The notes under the pieces were generated by a model that saw only the letters and a list, made by a program, of their open reading frames with translations, made no database searches and had not been told where the DNA came from. From Aquiflexum lacus (GTDB lineage Bacteria > Bacteroidota > Bacteroidia > Cytophagales > Cyclobacteriaceae): DNA of 64,000 nucleotides. Below are positions 18,025 through 27,875 of the stretch, piece by piece. Where the stretch lies: NCBI RefSeq assembly GCF_015476655.1, contig NZ_JABFHF010000017.1, forward strand, positions 1 through 64,000, written 5' to 3'. The translations under genes and the position numbers were made by a program. How positions within the stretch are numbered: position 1 is the stretch's first letter; each line of letters begins with the position of its first letter.

Positions 18025-19206
18025 CTAATCCACATACAAAACCAAACCTTTCAAGTACTCACTCTCGGTATGGAAGATATTGACAGGATGATCAGCAGGT
18101 TGGGAGAGGTAGTGCAGGATGCGAACATTTCTGCCTGCTTCCATGGCCGCTGAGGTAACTGTATTGGCAAATAGCTGCTTGTCAACCACCTGGGAACAGG
18201 AAAAAGTAAATAATATCCCGCCTGATTTGATTCTTTTCAAGGCTTCCGCATTGAGTCTTTTGTAGGCCTGAACGGCATTGTGTTTGGATTTAATGTTTTT
18301 GGCAAAGGCGGGGGGATCAAGGACTATGATATCATAGTCTGTTTCAATTTCTTTGATATATTTCACGACATCCGCCACAATGGATTGGTGGATGCCTTGA
18401 AATCCTGAATTGATAGTAACGTTTTTATCCGTAAGTTCGATTGCCTTAGCAGAGATATCTACAGAATGAACTTCTGATGCACCTTCCTTCAACGCGGCAA
18501 CTGAAAAACCACCTGAATAACAAAATGTGTTCAACACCTTTTTTCCTTTGCTATACTGGCCAAAGAGTTTCCTGTTTTCTCTTTGATCCACAAAGAATCC
18601 TGTTTTTTGACCTTTTTCCCAATCTATTTCATATTGGCAGCCATACTCCAAAACCATATTGGTTTGAGGAGTGCCAAAAAGCATCCTGTTTTCTACTCCA
18701 ATATCTCTTGGCAAAGTCTCTGCACTTTTCTCATAAACGGCTTGAAGGGCATTGCCATATATTTTTTGCAGCGCAAGACTGATATCTTTGACATGCTTGT
18801 ACATACCGACATGATGGGTCTGAATGACAGCTGTACCGTTATAGAAATCAATTATCAGACCTGGTAAACCGTCCCCCTCACCATGAATCAGCCTGTATAC
18901 ATTGGTTTCAGGATTTTTGACCAATCCAATGCTGTCACGCATGTGATAAGCTGCGCTGAGTTTTTTCACCCAAAAATCCGAACCAATCAATTCCTCCTCA
19001 AAACTCGCCACACGTACCATGATGGAGCCATATTGAAAATGACCTACACCCAAAAACTTATCTTTGGCGCTGAAGACCTGTACTAAGTCGCCGTTTTTTA
19101 GTTCGTCGCTTTTGGTATCTATTGCTCCTGAAAAAATCCAATGGTGTTTGCGATAGAGGGAGATTTCCTTGTTTTTAAGAAGTTTTATTTTCGGATAGGG
19201 TAGCAT
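18025..19206 (-). CDS. rlmI: Class I SAM-dependent 23S rRNA methyltransferase, RlmI family
   Basis: The 393-aa product starts with a PUA domain (about 1-75, KHHWIFSGAID, GDLVQVFSAKDKFLGVGHF). An RlmI-type central domain and a Rossmann methyltransferase follow, with NTFCYSGGFSVAALKEGA (SAM motif I), VHSVDIS and the catalytic-region motif LDPPAFAK. The FTFSCSQ segment is also typical. E. coli RlmI makes m5C1962 in 23S rRNA; exact specificity here is inferred. Its start lies inside the end of the symporter gene (32-nt overlap), so the two are probably cotranscribed. Confidence 0.9.
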   Translation of the reverse strand: MLPYPKIKLLKNKEISLYRKHHWIFSGAIDTKSDELKNGDLVQVFSAKDKFLGVGHFQYGSIMVRVASFEEELIGSDFWVKKLSAAYHMRDSIGLVKNPETNVYRLIHGEGDGLPGLIIDFYNGTAVIQTHHVGMYKHVKDISLALQKIYGNALQAVYEKSAETLPRDIGVENRMLFGTPQTNMVLEYGCQYEIDWEKGQKTGFFVDQRENRKLFGQYSKGKKVLNTFCYSGGFSVAALKEGASEVHSVDISAKAIELTDKNVTINSGFQGIHQSIVADVVKYIKEIETDYDIIVLDPPAFAKNIKSKHNAVQAYKRLNAEALKRIKSGGILFTFSCSQVVDKQLFANTVTSAAMEAGRNVRILHYLSQPADHPVNIFHTESEYLKGLVLYVD

Positions 19207-20587
19207 TGGTTTTTTTGTTGATAGGGAAAATCAAAGAACCCAATACCATAGAAACTGCACTGACAAGTGTCGCCGGCAAGTGGGGATAGAATGGCAAATC
19301 TAAAGAAGAAAAACCCAAAAACGCTATCATCCCAAAAACTATGGACATCAGGGCACCCATTTCCGAAGCTTTTTTCCAATAAAGCCCTGCTGTCAGGGGA
19401 ACAAAGAGGGAAACCAACATCAATATCGAGGCTCCGGCCACAAGCTCATAAATATTGGTTTTCCATTGGGCCAATACCACTGCTACGACAGCGACAGTAA
19501 CGATATTTATCCTTAAAATCCACAAAAAATGCTTCTCCTTCAATTTATTTCCAAAATAGGGGCGGATCAAGTTTTCTGAGATGATGGCAGATGGTGCCAA
19601 CAATCCCGAACTCGTTGTACTCATGATGGCTGAAATCAATGCTCCGAAAAATAAAATCTGCACATGCATTCCGCCATGTCTAAGGACCATTTCCGGGAGA
19701 AGCAATTGTTTGTTTTCAAGGTAAATTTCCGGATACAGGAATTTTGCTCCAAGGGCAATAAATAAAGGCAATAAGCCGATGGTTACATAAAAGCCTCCCG
19801 CCAGGTAAGCTGAACGGATAGCGACTCTTTCTGACTTGGCGGACATGACCCTTTGATAAATGTCCTGACTGGGTATACTTCCTAAACCTATAATCATCCA
19901 AGCCCCTAGATAATTCATCCATGAAATCGGGTTGGCATCGGGGAAAAACTGAAAACTTCCCTCAGGTGCTGATTCCAAGATGGGCATCACACCACCTGCT
20001 TTTCCGCTCACCAATACCGCTACCCAAATCAATCCCACCACAATCAAGGTTGTCTGAATGAAATCGGTGATCGAAATGGCCCACATCCCTCCCAAAAAAG
20101 TATAGAAGACCACAATGCCCGCACTGATGACTATTCCCTGTGCAATACTGATATCGGCAACTGTAGTGAATATCAAAGATAAGGCAACCAATTGTGCAGC
20201 TACATAGCCGAAATATGGGGGTATCATAAAAACGGAAGCAAAAAACTCAACCCGTTTTCCAAAGATCCGCTTATACACATCGCCTATCGTCAGGACATTC
20301 ATCTTGTACATTGGTCTCAGGTAAAACATCCCGAACAATACCAGGCACAATGCCCCTCCAAAAGGATCTTCCATCACACCTTGCAGTCCGTGTTCAAGAT
20401 ATTCAGAAGAGGCCCCAAAGATCGTCTCAGAACCAAACCAAGTTGCAAACAAAGCTGAAGCCGATAAAAAAAGCGGCAATTGCCTCCCTGCCAACACAAA
20501 GTCATTGGAGTTTTTAACCAGCTTCGAAGACCAGGCACCTATCGCTACGGTGATGGCTATGTAGATGATGATGGCGGTTAGAAGCAT
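19175..20587 (-). CDS. Sodium:solute symporter (SSS family)
   Basis: From the ATG at 20587 the protein is about 470 aa with some 13 hydrophobic helices. SSS landmarks are NSNDFVLAGRQLPLFLSASALFATWFGSET at the first helices, GGMWAISITDFIQ and SAIMSTTSSGLLAPSAI. A longer reading from 20692 would add residues such as LLALGSWS that merely translate the GAGCCAAG repeat, so it is rejected. It probably imports a small solute with sodium; the substrate cannot be told. It overlaps rlmI downstream. Confidence 0.9.
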   Translation of the reverse strand: MLLTAIIIYIAITVAIGAWSSKLVKNSNDFVLAGRQLPLFLSASALFATWFGSETIFGASSEYLEHGLQGVMEDPFGGALCLVLFGMFYLRPMYKMNVLTIGDVYKRIFGKRVEFFASVFMIPPYFGYVAAQLVALSLIFTTVADISIAQGIVISAGIVVFYTFLGGMWAISITDFIQTTLIVVGLIWVAVLVSGKAGGVMPILESAPEGSFQFFPDANPISWMNYLGAWMIIGLGSIPSQDIYQRVMSAKSERVAIRSAYLAGGFYVTIGLLPLFIALGAKFLYPEIYLENKQLLLPEMVLRHGGMHVQILFFGALISAIMSTTSSGLLAPSAIISENLIRPYFGNKLKEKHFLWILRINIVTVAVVAVVLAQWKTNIYELVAGASILMLVSLFVPLTAGLYWKKASEMGALMSIVFGMIAFLGFSSLDLPFYPHLPATLVSAVSMVLGSLIFPINKKTNATLSENKTS

Positions 20588-21008
20588 TTGTTTAGACGTG
20601 AGACTTGAGACGTGAGATTTGAGACTTGAGACACAAGACATGAGACAAAAGGACCAAGAGCCAAGAGCCAAGAGCCAAGAAACAAGAAACAAGACGGGGT
20701 TGCCCGAAGCCTGAGGCTTTGTGACGCTGAGTTATGGCGTTTGTGACACTATTGTGTGAGGTTAATTTCAAAAAACAAAACTTGTTCCAATGCATATCCA
20801 GAAGCCAAGATTCAACCAAATCCTTGAATTTACAAAAAGGACATTTAGGAGGTTAATATATCCCTTGATTATCTCAAAATCTTGACCATACATCAAAATC
20901 AAAACCCTCAAACAAATACGGTAACATTTATTGCTTCTCCAAACCCAAAAGTCTTGCGTCTTGTGTCTTGCGTCTTATGTCTAACGTCTCAAATCTCAAA
21001 TCTCACAT
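20588..21008. repeat. Intergenic tandem-like repeats flanking symporter and ABC-F genes
   Basis: No gene is supported. Next to the symporter start, 20590-20650 is a degenerate GAGACTTGAGACGTGAGA array. GAGCCAA/GAAACAA units follow at 20655-20695, then a short GTGACGCTGAG segment. At the other end, 20955-21008 is an array of GTCTTGCGTCT and CTCAAATCTCA units that stops exactly at the ABC-F stop codon. Confidence 0.7.
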
Positions 21009-22673
<1,665 letters not shown>

Positions 22674-22758
22674 CTAAGGGAGAGGGGAGAAATGGTTGGG
22701 AAATTAAAAAGTGGGGGGAAAAGGCCTAATATATAAACCCTATCATGGGACTTAGTGT

Positions 22759-25377
22759 CTAATTTTTTGAATGTTTGTTTATTATTTTAATGAAATCTGG
22801 GTCTTTCAGATAACTTTCCCACTCTTCTTCGCCTATTACCTCCTCAACTGAAACTTCCATATTTTTTAAACTTTGGTCTAAATAAGAATATGCATCTTTG
22901 ATGTTTTCTAAGATCGCGTTTGCACATGCAAGGTTGTAGCAATTCCCATGCAACTCAAACACAATTTGAAATTTCTCAACTGCTTGTTTTAGCAATTCTT
23001 CCATTTCTATTCCCACTTTTAAATTTGCAAGCTCTAATAAACTAATACCCCAATTATTATAAGCTTCAAAATAGTCGGGTTTTATTTCAACAGCATTTTT
23101 AAATTTTTGAAAAGATGTTTGAAACAATTTTTCCGCTTCACCTTTTTCCTTCATTTTTGCTAAAGCCATTAAATGATTACCCCAGTTATAGAATGCTTCA
23201 TGATAATGTGGGTTTAATTTTATTACTTTTTCATATTTCTTAAAAGATTCTTCAAAAAAGCCTTCTGCTTCATCCCCTTCCTTTAAATCTCCAAGATATC
23301 CAAGGTTATTTCCCCAACAGAAATATGCATTATAGTCTTCAGGATCGAGTTCTGTCGCCCTTTGAAAATAAATTAAAGATTGTTTAAGTAAATTTTCTGC
23401 CTGAATTAGATCTTTCGATTTGGCATAAATCCCCATGAAATAACCTAGATTATGATATGCCATCTGAAATTTTGGATTTATTTTGAGGGCCATATTAAAT
23501 TTCTCGAAAGATTGCTTGAATAACAGATCAGATTCTAATCCTTCTTTCTTTTTTCTTGCTAATTCAGCTAAAATGAAACCCATATTGTTAAAAGCTTCAT
23601 AATCATCAGGCTTATTTTCTATGGCTTTTTTATACATTTTAATCGAAAGATCGTACATATTTTCCGCCTCAATATCACTTTTCATTTTCGCAAAGCCTTG
23701 CAAGCTATTTGCATAGCTGTAAAAAAAACTATGTTCGTTAGCACCAAAACCTAAAGCTCTTTCAAAAGTTTCGATAGATTTTTGAAACAATTCCTCTGCG
23801 ACATTTCCCTCTTTGGAATAAGCTAAATCTAACAATGAAACTCCCATGTTTGAAAGATATTGAGGATTATTAGGGCTCAATTCCAAAGCCATCATGAGTT
23901 TTATTAAAGATTGACTTAACAATTCTTCTTTCTCTATGCCTTTTTTTAGCTTAGCCAAATTATGTAATGAAACTCCCCAGTTATAATACGCTTCGTGGAA
24001 ATCAGGTTTTATTTCTATTGCACGCTTAAATTTTTTAATCGATTCTTGAAAAAATTTATTCGCATCATTTCCACTTTTCGATCTGCCTAAGCTTACTAAG
24101 ACACCTCCCCAATTATTCAATGCTTCGAACCTTTTAGGATTTATTTCAATACATTTTGCGTATTTCTCAAGCGATTGGGAGAATAAATAATCTGCCTCGG
24201 GCCCCACTTTGGTTTGCGCCAAATTGCCAAAATGAAGCCCCCAGTGAAAAAACAAGTTAGCAAGCAATTCCTGTGCTTCTGCATCTTTACTGAATACAAC
24301 CCTCTTCTCAATTTCCGAAATTTCTCCTTCATTAAATTTTTCAGAAATGATTAAGTCTATGATTTCACGTTTTAACAAATCAATCTTGTTATCTGAAGAA
24401 CTTCTTGGAGTTTCCGTTTCCCCTAACTCATATTTCAATATTGCATCTTCAACTTGCCGTTTTGAAATATCCAACCTTTGCTTTACACCTTTGAAATGTT
24501 CTTGTTCATCGATGTCAACAATTTCCTCAAGTAGATTCTGCATAGCGGTAAACGGTTTATCAACTATCGTAGGTTGTTCCAAACCAAGGTTTTTATTTAA
24601 TTCCAACATAAAGGAATCAGAGTCATATCCTTTTATGATGAATCCATTTGTATTAACATTTGAAACAAAATCACGGACATCTTTATTTGGGTAATTATCC
24701 TTATAACTTACCCAATAAAGGCCGTTATCAAATCTCCCGAGGTTTCTGATATGCTCAAAAATTGGATCTTGCCCACTATATCCCAAGAAAACCCAAGGCC
24801 GCCTATTTTTTATAGAATCAAATATTCTTGGCACAGTGGTTTTGACCCTTTCCATTTCCTCAAACGTATTGAGCAACCATAGTCCATGGTGTTGTCCGTG
24901 TAAGTAGACAACAGATTTTTCTTTGAATGTTGATGTGGTTAGATCATTAAGTATTGCCATATCATACGTAGAGGGAAAAATGTTGTACAGAGCTAATGCC
25001 CTTAACATCAAATTGTCAAAATTCACTGTCAAAACATAATCGAGGTAACCCTCTTTGATCAACTGCGCCAAATAAATATGTGTTACATTAATCTTCGCAT
25101 TGTCTATTAATTCTTTTAGAAGCTCATCTCTCTCGTTAGGAAGCAAACAACCCATTAATTTTGCATAGGTCCGTTCTGATGCAGGAGTCTCCTCAATGAA
25201 AGGGTGATCGGGATAATCCCGCAAAATTTTCGCTGCTATTTCATCAGCTAATGGGATTTGTCCAGAACGCGAGGCACCAGCCCCCAAAAAGAAAATTGGC
25301 TGAGGTTTATTCTTGGCTTTAGCTTGTTTTAGAAGATAGGCTAGTTGTTCAATTTTAATCTCTTTCATTATATTCAA
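22759..25377 (-). CDS. SIR2-domain protein with long TPR array (candidate defence NADase)
   Basis: The 872-aa product has an N-terminal SIR2-like domain: FFLGAGAS (29-36, NAD binding), LTVNFDN (116-122, with N119 and D121 in the TxNxD position), YLHGQHHG (158-165, H160 as candidate catalytic His) and VFLGYSGQD (196-204). From about 350 to 850 there are roughly ten tandem TPR-like units with a long period of about 46-50 residues, each with a form of YNWGxxLxxLAxxKxG. The SIR2 zinc cysteines of true deacylases are not visible, which fits the SIR2-like NAD-consuming class of antiphage proteins (DSR, ThsA, Avs relatives). Whether this one acts in defence is inference. It has no operon partner. 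The start may also be the ATG at 25368. Confidence 0.85.
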   Translation of the reverse strand: MNIMKEIKIEQLAYLLKQAKAKNKPQPIFFLGAGASRSGQIPLADEIAAKILRDYPDHPFIEETPASERTYAKLMGCLLPNERDELLKELIDNAKINVTHIYLAQLIKEGYLDYVLTVNFDNLMLRALALYNIFPSTYDMAILNDLTTSTFKEKSVVYLHGQHHGLWLLNTFEEMERVKTTVPRIFDSIKNRRPWVFLGYSGQDPIFEHIRNLGRFDNGLYWVSYKDNYPNKDVRDFVSNVNTNGFIIKGYDSDSFMLELNKNLGLEQPTIVDKPFTAMQNLLEEIVDIDEQEHFKGVKQRLDISKRQVEDAILKYELGETETPRSSSDNKIDLLKREIIDLIISEKFNEGEISEIEKRVVFSKDAEAQELLANLFFHWGLHFGNLAQTKVGPEADYLFSQSLEKYAKCIEINPKRFEALNNWGGVLVSLGRSKSGNDANKFFQESIKKFKRAIEIKPDFHEAYYNWGVSLHNLAKLKKGIEKEELLSQSLIKLMMALELSPNNPQYLSNMGVSLLDLAYSKEGNVAEELFQKSIETFERALGFGANEHSFFYSYANSLQGFAKMKSDIEAENMYDLSIKMYKKAIENKPDDYEAFNNMGFILAELARKKKEGLESDLLFKQSFEKFNMALKINPKFQMAYHNLGYFMGIYAKSKDLIQAENLLKQSLIYFQRATELDPEDYNAYFCWGNNLGYLGDLKEGDEAEGFFEESFKKYEKVIKLNPHYHEAFYNWGNHLMALAKMKEKGEAEKLFQTSFQKFKNAVEIKPDYFEAYNNWGISLLELANLKVGIEMEELLKQAVEKFQIVFELHGNCYNLACANAILENIKDAYSYLDQSLKNMEVSVEEVIGEEEWESYLKDPDFIKIINKHSKN

Positions 25378-25564
25378 ATTCTATAGAAAAATGATGACAT
25401 TTTTGTTCTTTCAAAAAAACCTCAATTGTTTTTTTAAAACTACCTATTTCTCTTAAGACAAAAAATACCGTGAACAAGGTATTTTTACTAATTTTTTATT
25501 CAAGAATGGAGATTTTGCCTTTTGGTTTCCCCAATTTTTCATTTTGAGCTTAAATCAGTCCGCA
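25378..25564. other. AT-rich intergenic segment with weak bidirectional hairpin
   Basis: Between the SIR2-TPR start and the XRE remnant there is no gene. AAAAATACC (25461-25469) pairs with GGTATTTTT (25478-25486), a weak AT-rich terminator-like hairpin that would serve either strand. Confidence 0.4.
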
Positions 25565-25787
25565 ATTGATTTTTTTATCCAATTCCAAATTAAAATTCAG
25601 CCTTGCTCCCAATTCTTCAAAAACTTTCAGAATGGTTTCAAATCTCGCGTTTTTAACCCTGTTTTCGATTTTTGAACACCAACTAATTTTCCCAATTAAT
25701 CGAGGGTCATTTTACTTTCCTGTCTAGCTTGGTTTATCGCTTGACCGATCACTTCAATCTGAAATTCCCTATATATGGTAACTGTGT
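25565..25787 (-). pseudogene. Decayed XRE/HigA-type antitoxin remnant
   Basis: Read on the minus strand, codons from about 25787 give EVIGQAINQARQESKMTLD. A TAA follows at 25696-25698, exactly where relatives have a Gln codon, then LGKLVGVQKS. After a frame change the reading continues KIENRVKNARFETILKVF and EELGARLNFNLEL. This is the usual sequence of a Bacteroidota HigA-like helix-turn-helix antitoxin, broken by a nonsense codon and a small deletion near the recognition helix. The N-terminal part and any partner toxin are missing. It is not expressed as one protein in any frame. Confidence 0.75.
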
Positions 25788-25803
25788 TCCGGGAAGTTGA
25801 TCT

Positions 25804-25895
25804 TGCGCCCTTTCAGGGCTAGGTAAGGAGTTTATTTCTTTCTCAACACAGGGCTGCACCCTGTGTTGGAGTATTATGCCCTTTCAGGGCTGATT
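25804..25895. repeat. REP-like element of three hairpins
   Basis: GCCC-TTTCA-GGGC occurs at 25807-25819 and again at 25878-25890. Between them AACACAGGG (25845-25853) pairs with CCCTGTGTT (25859-25867). Two identical small hairpins around a larger one is a layout typical of REP/BIME-like repeats. No RAYT transposase is in the window. Confidence 0.6.
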
Positions 25896-25978
25896 CGATA
25901 CTGATATTAAGGGAAGGTATAATTTATTCAATTTTAACCAGCGCTTAGCGTATTAATATTGCTTTTTCAGAGCTTTTT

Positions 25979-26284
25979 TCAAATACGGATAGAGCATGAA
26001 TTATTCAACATTTTCAATCGATCTAGATAATGATTGATATATAGTTCCTTAATAGGTTCCGTCAAAAAAGAACTTTGTGTTAAAACAATGACTTGTTTGT
26101 TTTTGCTTCGGTACTTATCCAAAATCGTTCTGACACGATTTTCCAACATACCGATTTTCAATCCGAACTCATAAAAGTCATCATAGGCATAGAATCCCAA
26201 TTCCTTGAAACTTTCTGTCTCGTAATCATCGGCAAACAAAATGCTGACGGTCTTCTTCCAGGAGAATTCCAGCCAATATTCCAT
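25979..26284 (-). pseudogene. Truncated HipA toxin, C-terminal stub
   Basis: The 101-codon reading frame begins MEYWLEFSWKK and then matches the C-terminal end of Bacteroidota HipA kinases: ADDYETESFKELGFYAYDDF, EFGLKIGMLENRV, SSFLTEPIKELYINHY, DRLKML. A full HipA of this kind is over 300 aa, with the kinase core before this segment. No catalytic or ATP-binding motif remains, so kinase activity is not possible. It lies 29 nt after hipB in the same direction, where an intact hipA would normally start. An internal deletion of most of hipA is the simplest account. Confidence 0.72.
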
Positions 26285-26313
26285 TGCGGTATACTTCTGC
26301 CTTTCTCATTCAA

Positions 26314-26523
26314 TCAATACTTCTTTCTGACTTCCAATTTGATTTCCATGCCCAATACTTCAAACAACTTGTTCAATACCTCTAAAGAAGGATTGCTTTG
26401 TCCACGTTCGAGTTTGTAAAGCGTATTGGTGCTGATGCCAGCCAATTCGGCCAAGTGTGGTTGGGTGATGCCCAACTCTTTTCTTCTTCTTTTGATGGTC
26501 TCTCCAAGGTGCGCAGACAACAT
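26314..26523 (-). CDS. hipB: HipB-type XRE antitoxin/repressor
   Basis: The 69-aa protein is one XRE helix-turn-helix domain: LGETIKRRRKELGITQPHLA, then AGISTNTLYKLERGQSNPSL and a short tail EVLGMEIKLEVRKKY typical of HipB. It should bind operator DNA as a dimer and repress its own promoter. A perfect palindrome lies upstream, and a close copy covers its start codon. Its partner toxin gene is reduced to a C-terminal stub, so HipB is probably now an orphan repressor. Confidence 0.85.
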   Translation of the reverse strand: MLSAHLGETIKRRRKELGITQPHLAELAGISTNTLYKLERGQSNPSLEVLNKLFEVLGMEIKLEVRKKY

Positions 26524-26536
26524 TATAGTGTGATTT
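26521..26536. promoter_or_regulatory. Probable HipB operator O1 overlapping the hipB start codon
   Basis: CATTATAGTGTGATTT differs by one base from the matching 16 nt of the palindromic operator 61 bp upstream and includes the hipB initiation codon. Binding here would block translation-proximal transcription. Confidence 0.6.
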
Positions 26537-26575
26537 TTTATGCAAAACTGGCAGGATTTATTAAAAAATCATATT

Positions 26576-26597
26576 AAATCACATTATAATGTGATTT
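26576..26597. promoter_or_regulatory. Probable HipB operator O2, perfect 22-bp palindrome
   Basis: A perfect palindrome with half-site AAATCACATTA lies about 55 bp before the hipB ATG. With the near copy at 26521 the spacing is 61 bp, about six helical turns, so two dimers could bind the same face of DNA. Confidence 0.7.
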
Positions 26598-26766
26598 GGC
26601 TAACTGATGGTGATTATTAGAGAGTGAATGAAAAGATTTTTACAATAAAACGTGATTTTATTTCTACTTAAAAAGGACATTAGGTATAATAAACATCAAA
26701 CTCTAAACACCAAAAGGATTCCTTTTTCCTTATTGTTGTAATAAAATAGATAGTCCTTTATATATT

Positions 26767-27201
26767 TTAATCTATTGGGCCTGTCTTTAACACTACAGTC
26801 GTTCCTGGATAGTTTCCTTCAGCATCGTCTTCCGCTGTAATAAAAAAAGCGGTTGGCTTATTTGGAGATACTGTTTTTAATGAACTCGAAAGCATATTTG
26901 AGAACATTGAAGTAGAGGAGTCTAATTGGCCAATTTTCTGTACCCCGCTTTGTTCGGTTTCCATCCAAACCACATACATGGTTTTTGGCGGTGAAAGTCT
27001 GCTAGGTTCAGCTAAGCGTTTGACGCTCAAATCGATGTTGTAATTGTTATTTTTTCCTTTTTTAATCGATATCGTTCCTTCTGCTGATGGTACAACTGCA
27101 GAATTTAAAAAGGCAACTTTTTTAGCACATGCAGTAAATAGAAATACCATCATGCTCATCAATAAGATATTTTTCCCAATCAACTTCATGCTTGTTTTCA
27201 T
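26767..27201 (-). CDS. Small lipoprotein of unknown function
   Basis: The 144-aa product has a signal peptide with lipobox (MVFLFTAC), so it is probably an envelope lipoprotein. The mature region has no recognised domain. It begins with Lys and Ser/Asn-rich stretches (TISIKKGKNNNYNIDLSVK), followed by PPKTMYVVWMETEQSG and a region resembling beta strands. It is the first gene upstream of the hip remnant and is separated from it by about 240 bp with the hipB operators, so it is not part of that unit. Confidence 0.7.
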   Translation of the reverse strand: MKTSMKLIGKNILLMSMMVFLFTACAKKVAFLNSAVVPSAEGTISIKKGKNNNYNIDLSVKRLAEPSRLSPPKTMYVVWMETEQSGVQKIGQLDSSTSMFSNMLSSSLKTVSPNKPTAFFITAEDDAEGNYPGTTVVLKTGPID

Positions 27202-27699
27202 AACTTTAGTTTTTACAATTTAATGCAAAATAACCTTTTTACCTTAAAAAAGCTTAAATTTTTTTAGGATTAGTTAGATGACTCACAACAATTAAATTCT
27301 TCATTTCGTATTAAGATCCTTTGTATAACATGAAGCGAAAGAAAGCTCCGCACACAATGACGAGTGGAAAGATGTCAGACAGTCCTTGCAGCGAATTCGA
27401 ACTGGTCGCTGTGGGAAAACAAGTGTCATTCATTTATTGAAAATTTTCAAAATATTTGGGACTACCAATGACATACTTGGAAATTGATGGTTTAGAACTA
27501 CAAATAGCATTCAAATCTATTAAAGAACTTTGCCTTGTCACCTCGATCCCGATAGGTATCGTGGAGAGAGGTCTGCGGCCCACTAGGATGTCATTTCTTT
27601 TCTGAACATTATTAAAATGTTGGGGACTCAGAATGACGAGATTTAAATTTCTACCCTCTACTCACCTTCAGCCTTCCATCTTCACCCTTTCTCCCTCAA
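27202..27699. other. Intergenic DNA without recognisable gene
   Basis: I see no open gene. The stretch 27534-27580 (CTTGTCACCTC, AGAGAGGTCT) resembles 43430-43460 and may be a dispersed repeat. The rest is unassigned. Confidence 0.4.
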
Positions 27700-27800
27700 T
27701 CTTACCTCCTCCAAGCAAAAACCCCAACCACCATAAATAAACTAAAGGCAACACAAAGGAGAAATTGACTTCAGAAACCTACAATATTCTATGGGTTCTT
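27700..27800 (-). pseudogene. Fragment of a second fucose permease gene (C-terminal end)
   Basis: The minus strand reads VSEVNFSFVLPLV, then after a one-base shift a form of the VVGVFAWRR end seen in the intact permease at 29254. Nucleotide identity is obvious over 70 bp, for example AGCAAAAACCCCAACCACCA at about 27714 and 29267. A one-base deletion breaks the frame. Only the last 25 or so codons remain, so this is a scrap of a duplicated or recombined fucP-like gene, about 1.5 kb from the intact copy and in the same direction. Confidence 0.75.
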
Positions 27801-27807
27801 TCAAAAA

Positions 27808-27838
27808 CTAAAACCCTGAATTATCACCCAGGGTTTTT
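27808..27838 (-). terminator. Rho-independent terminator of the 27876 lipoprotein gene
   Basis: AAACCCTG (27811-27818) pairs with CAGGGTTT (27829-27836) with flanking A and T runs, so it could end transcription from either strand. It lies about 40 nt after the stop of the minus-strand lipoprotein gene. Confidence 0.7.
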
Positions 27839-27875
27839 AATTTTGATATCAACAAAAATCCAGATTTTTAAATGG

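Noticed and set aside
18018-18025. Run of eight C as a phase-variation tract in rlmI
   Set aside because: It begins at the last base of the stop codon, so a length change would not alter the protein.
20588-20692. N-terminal extension of the sodium:solute symporter
   Set aside because: The added residues only translate the GAGCCAAG and GAGACTTGAG repeat arrays; the ATG at 20587 gives a normal first helix.
27310-27660. Possible small gene or RNA in the 27.2-27.7 kb gap
   Set aside because: No frame longer than a few dozen codons, no family match and no stable structured element I could support.
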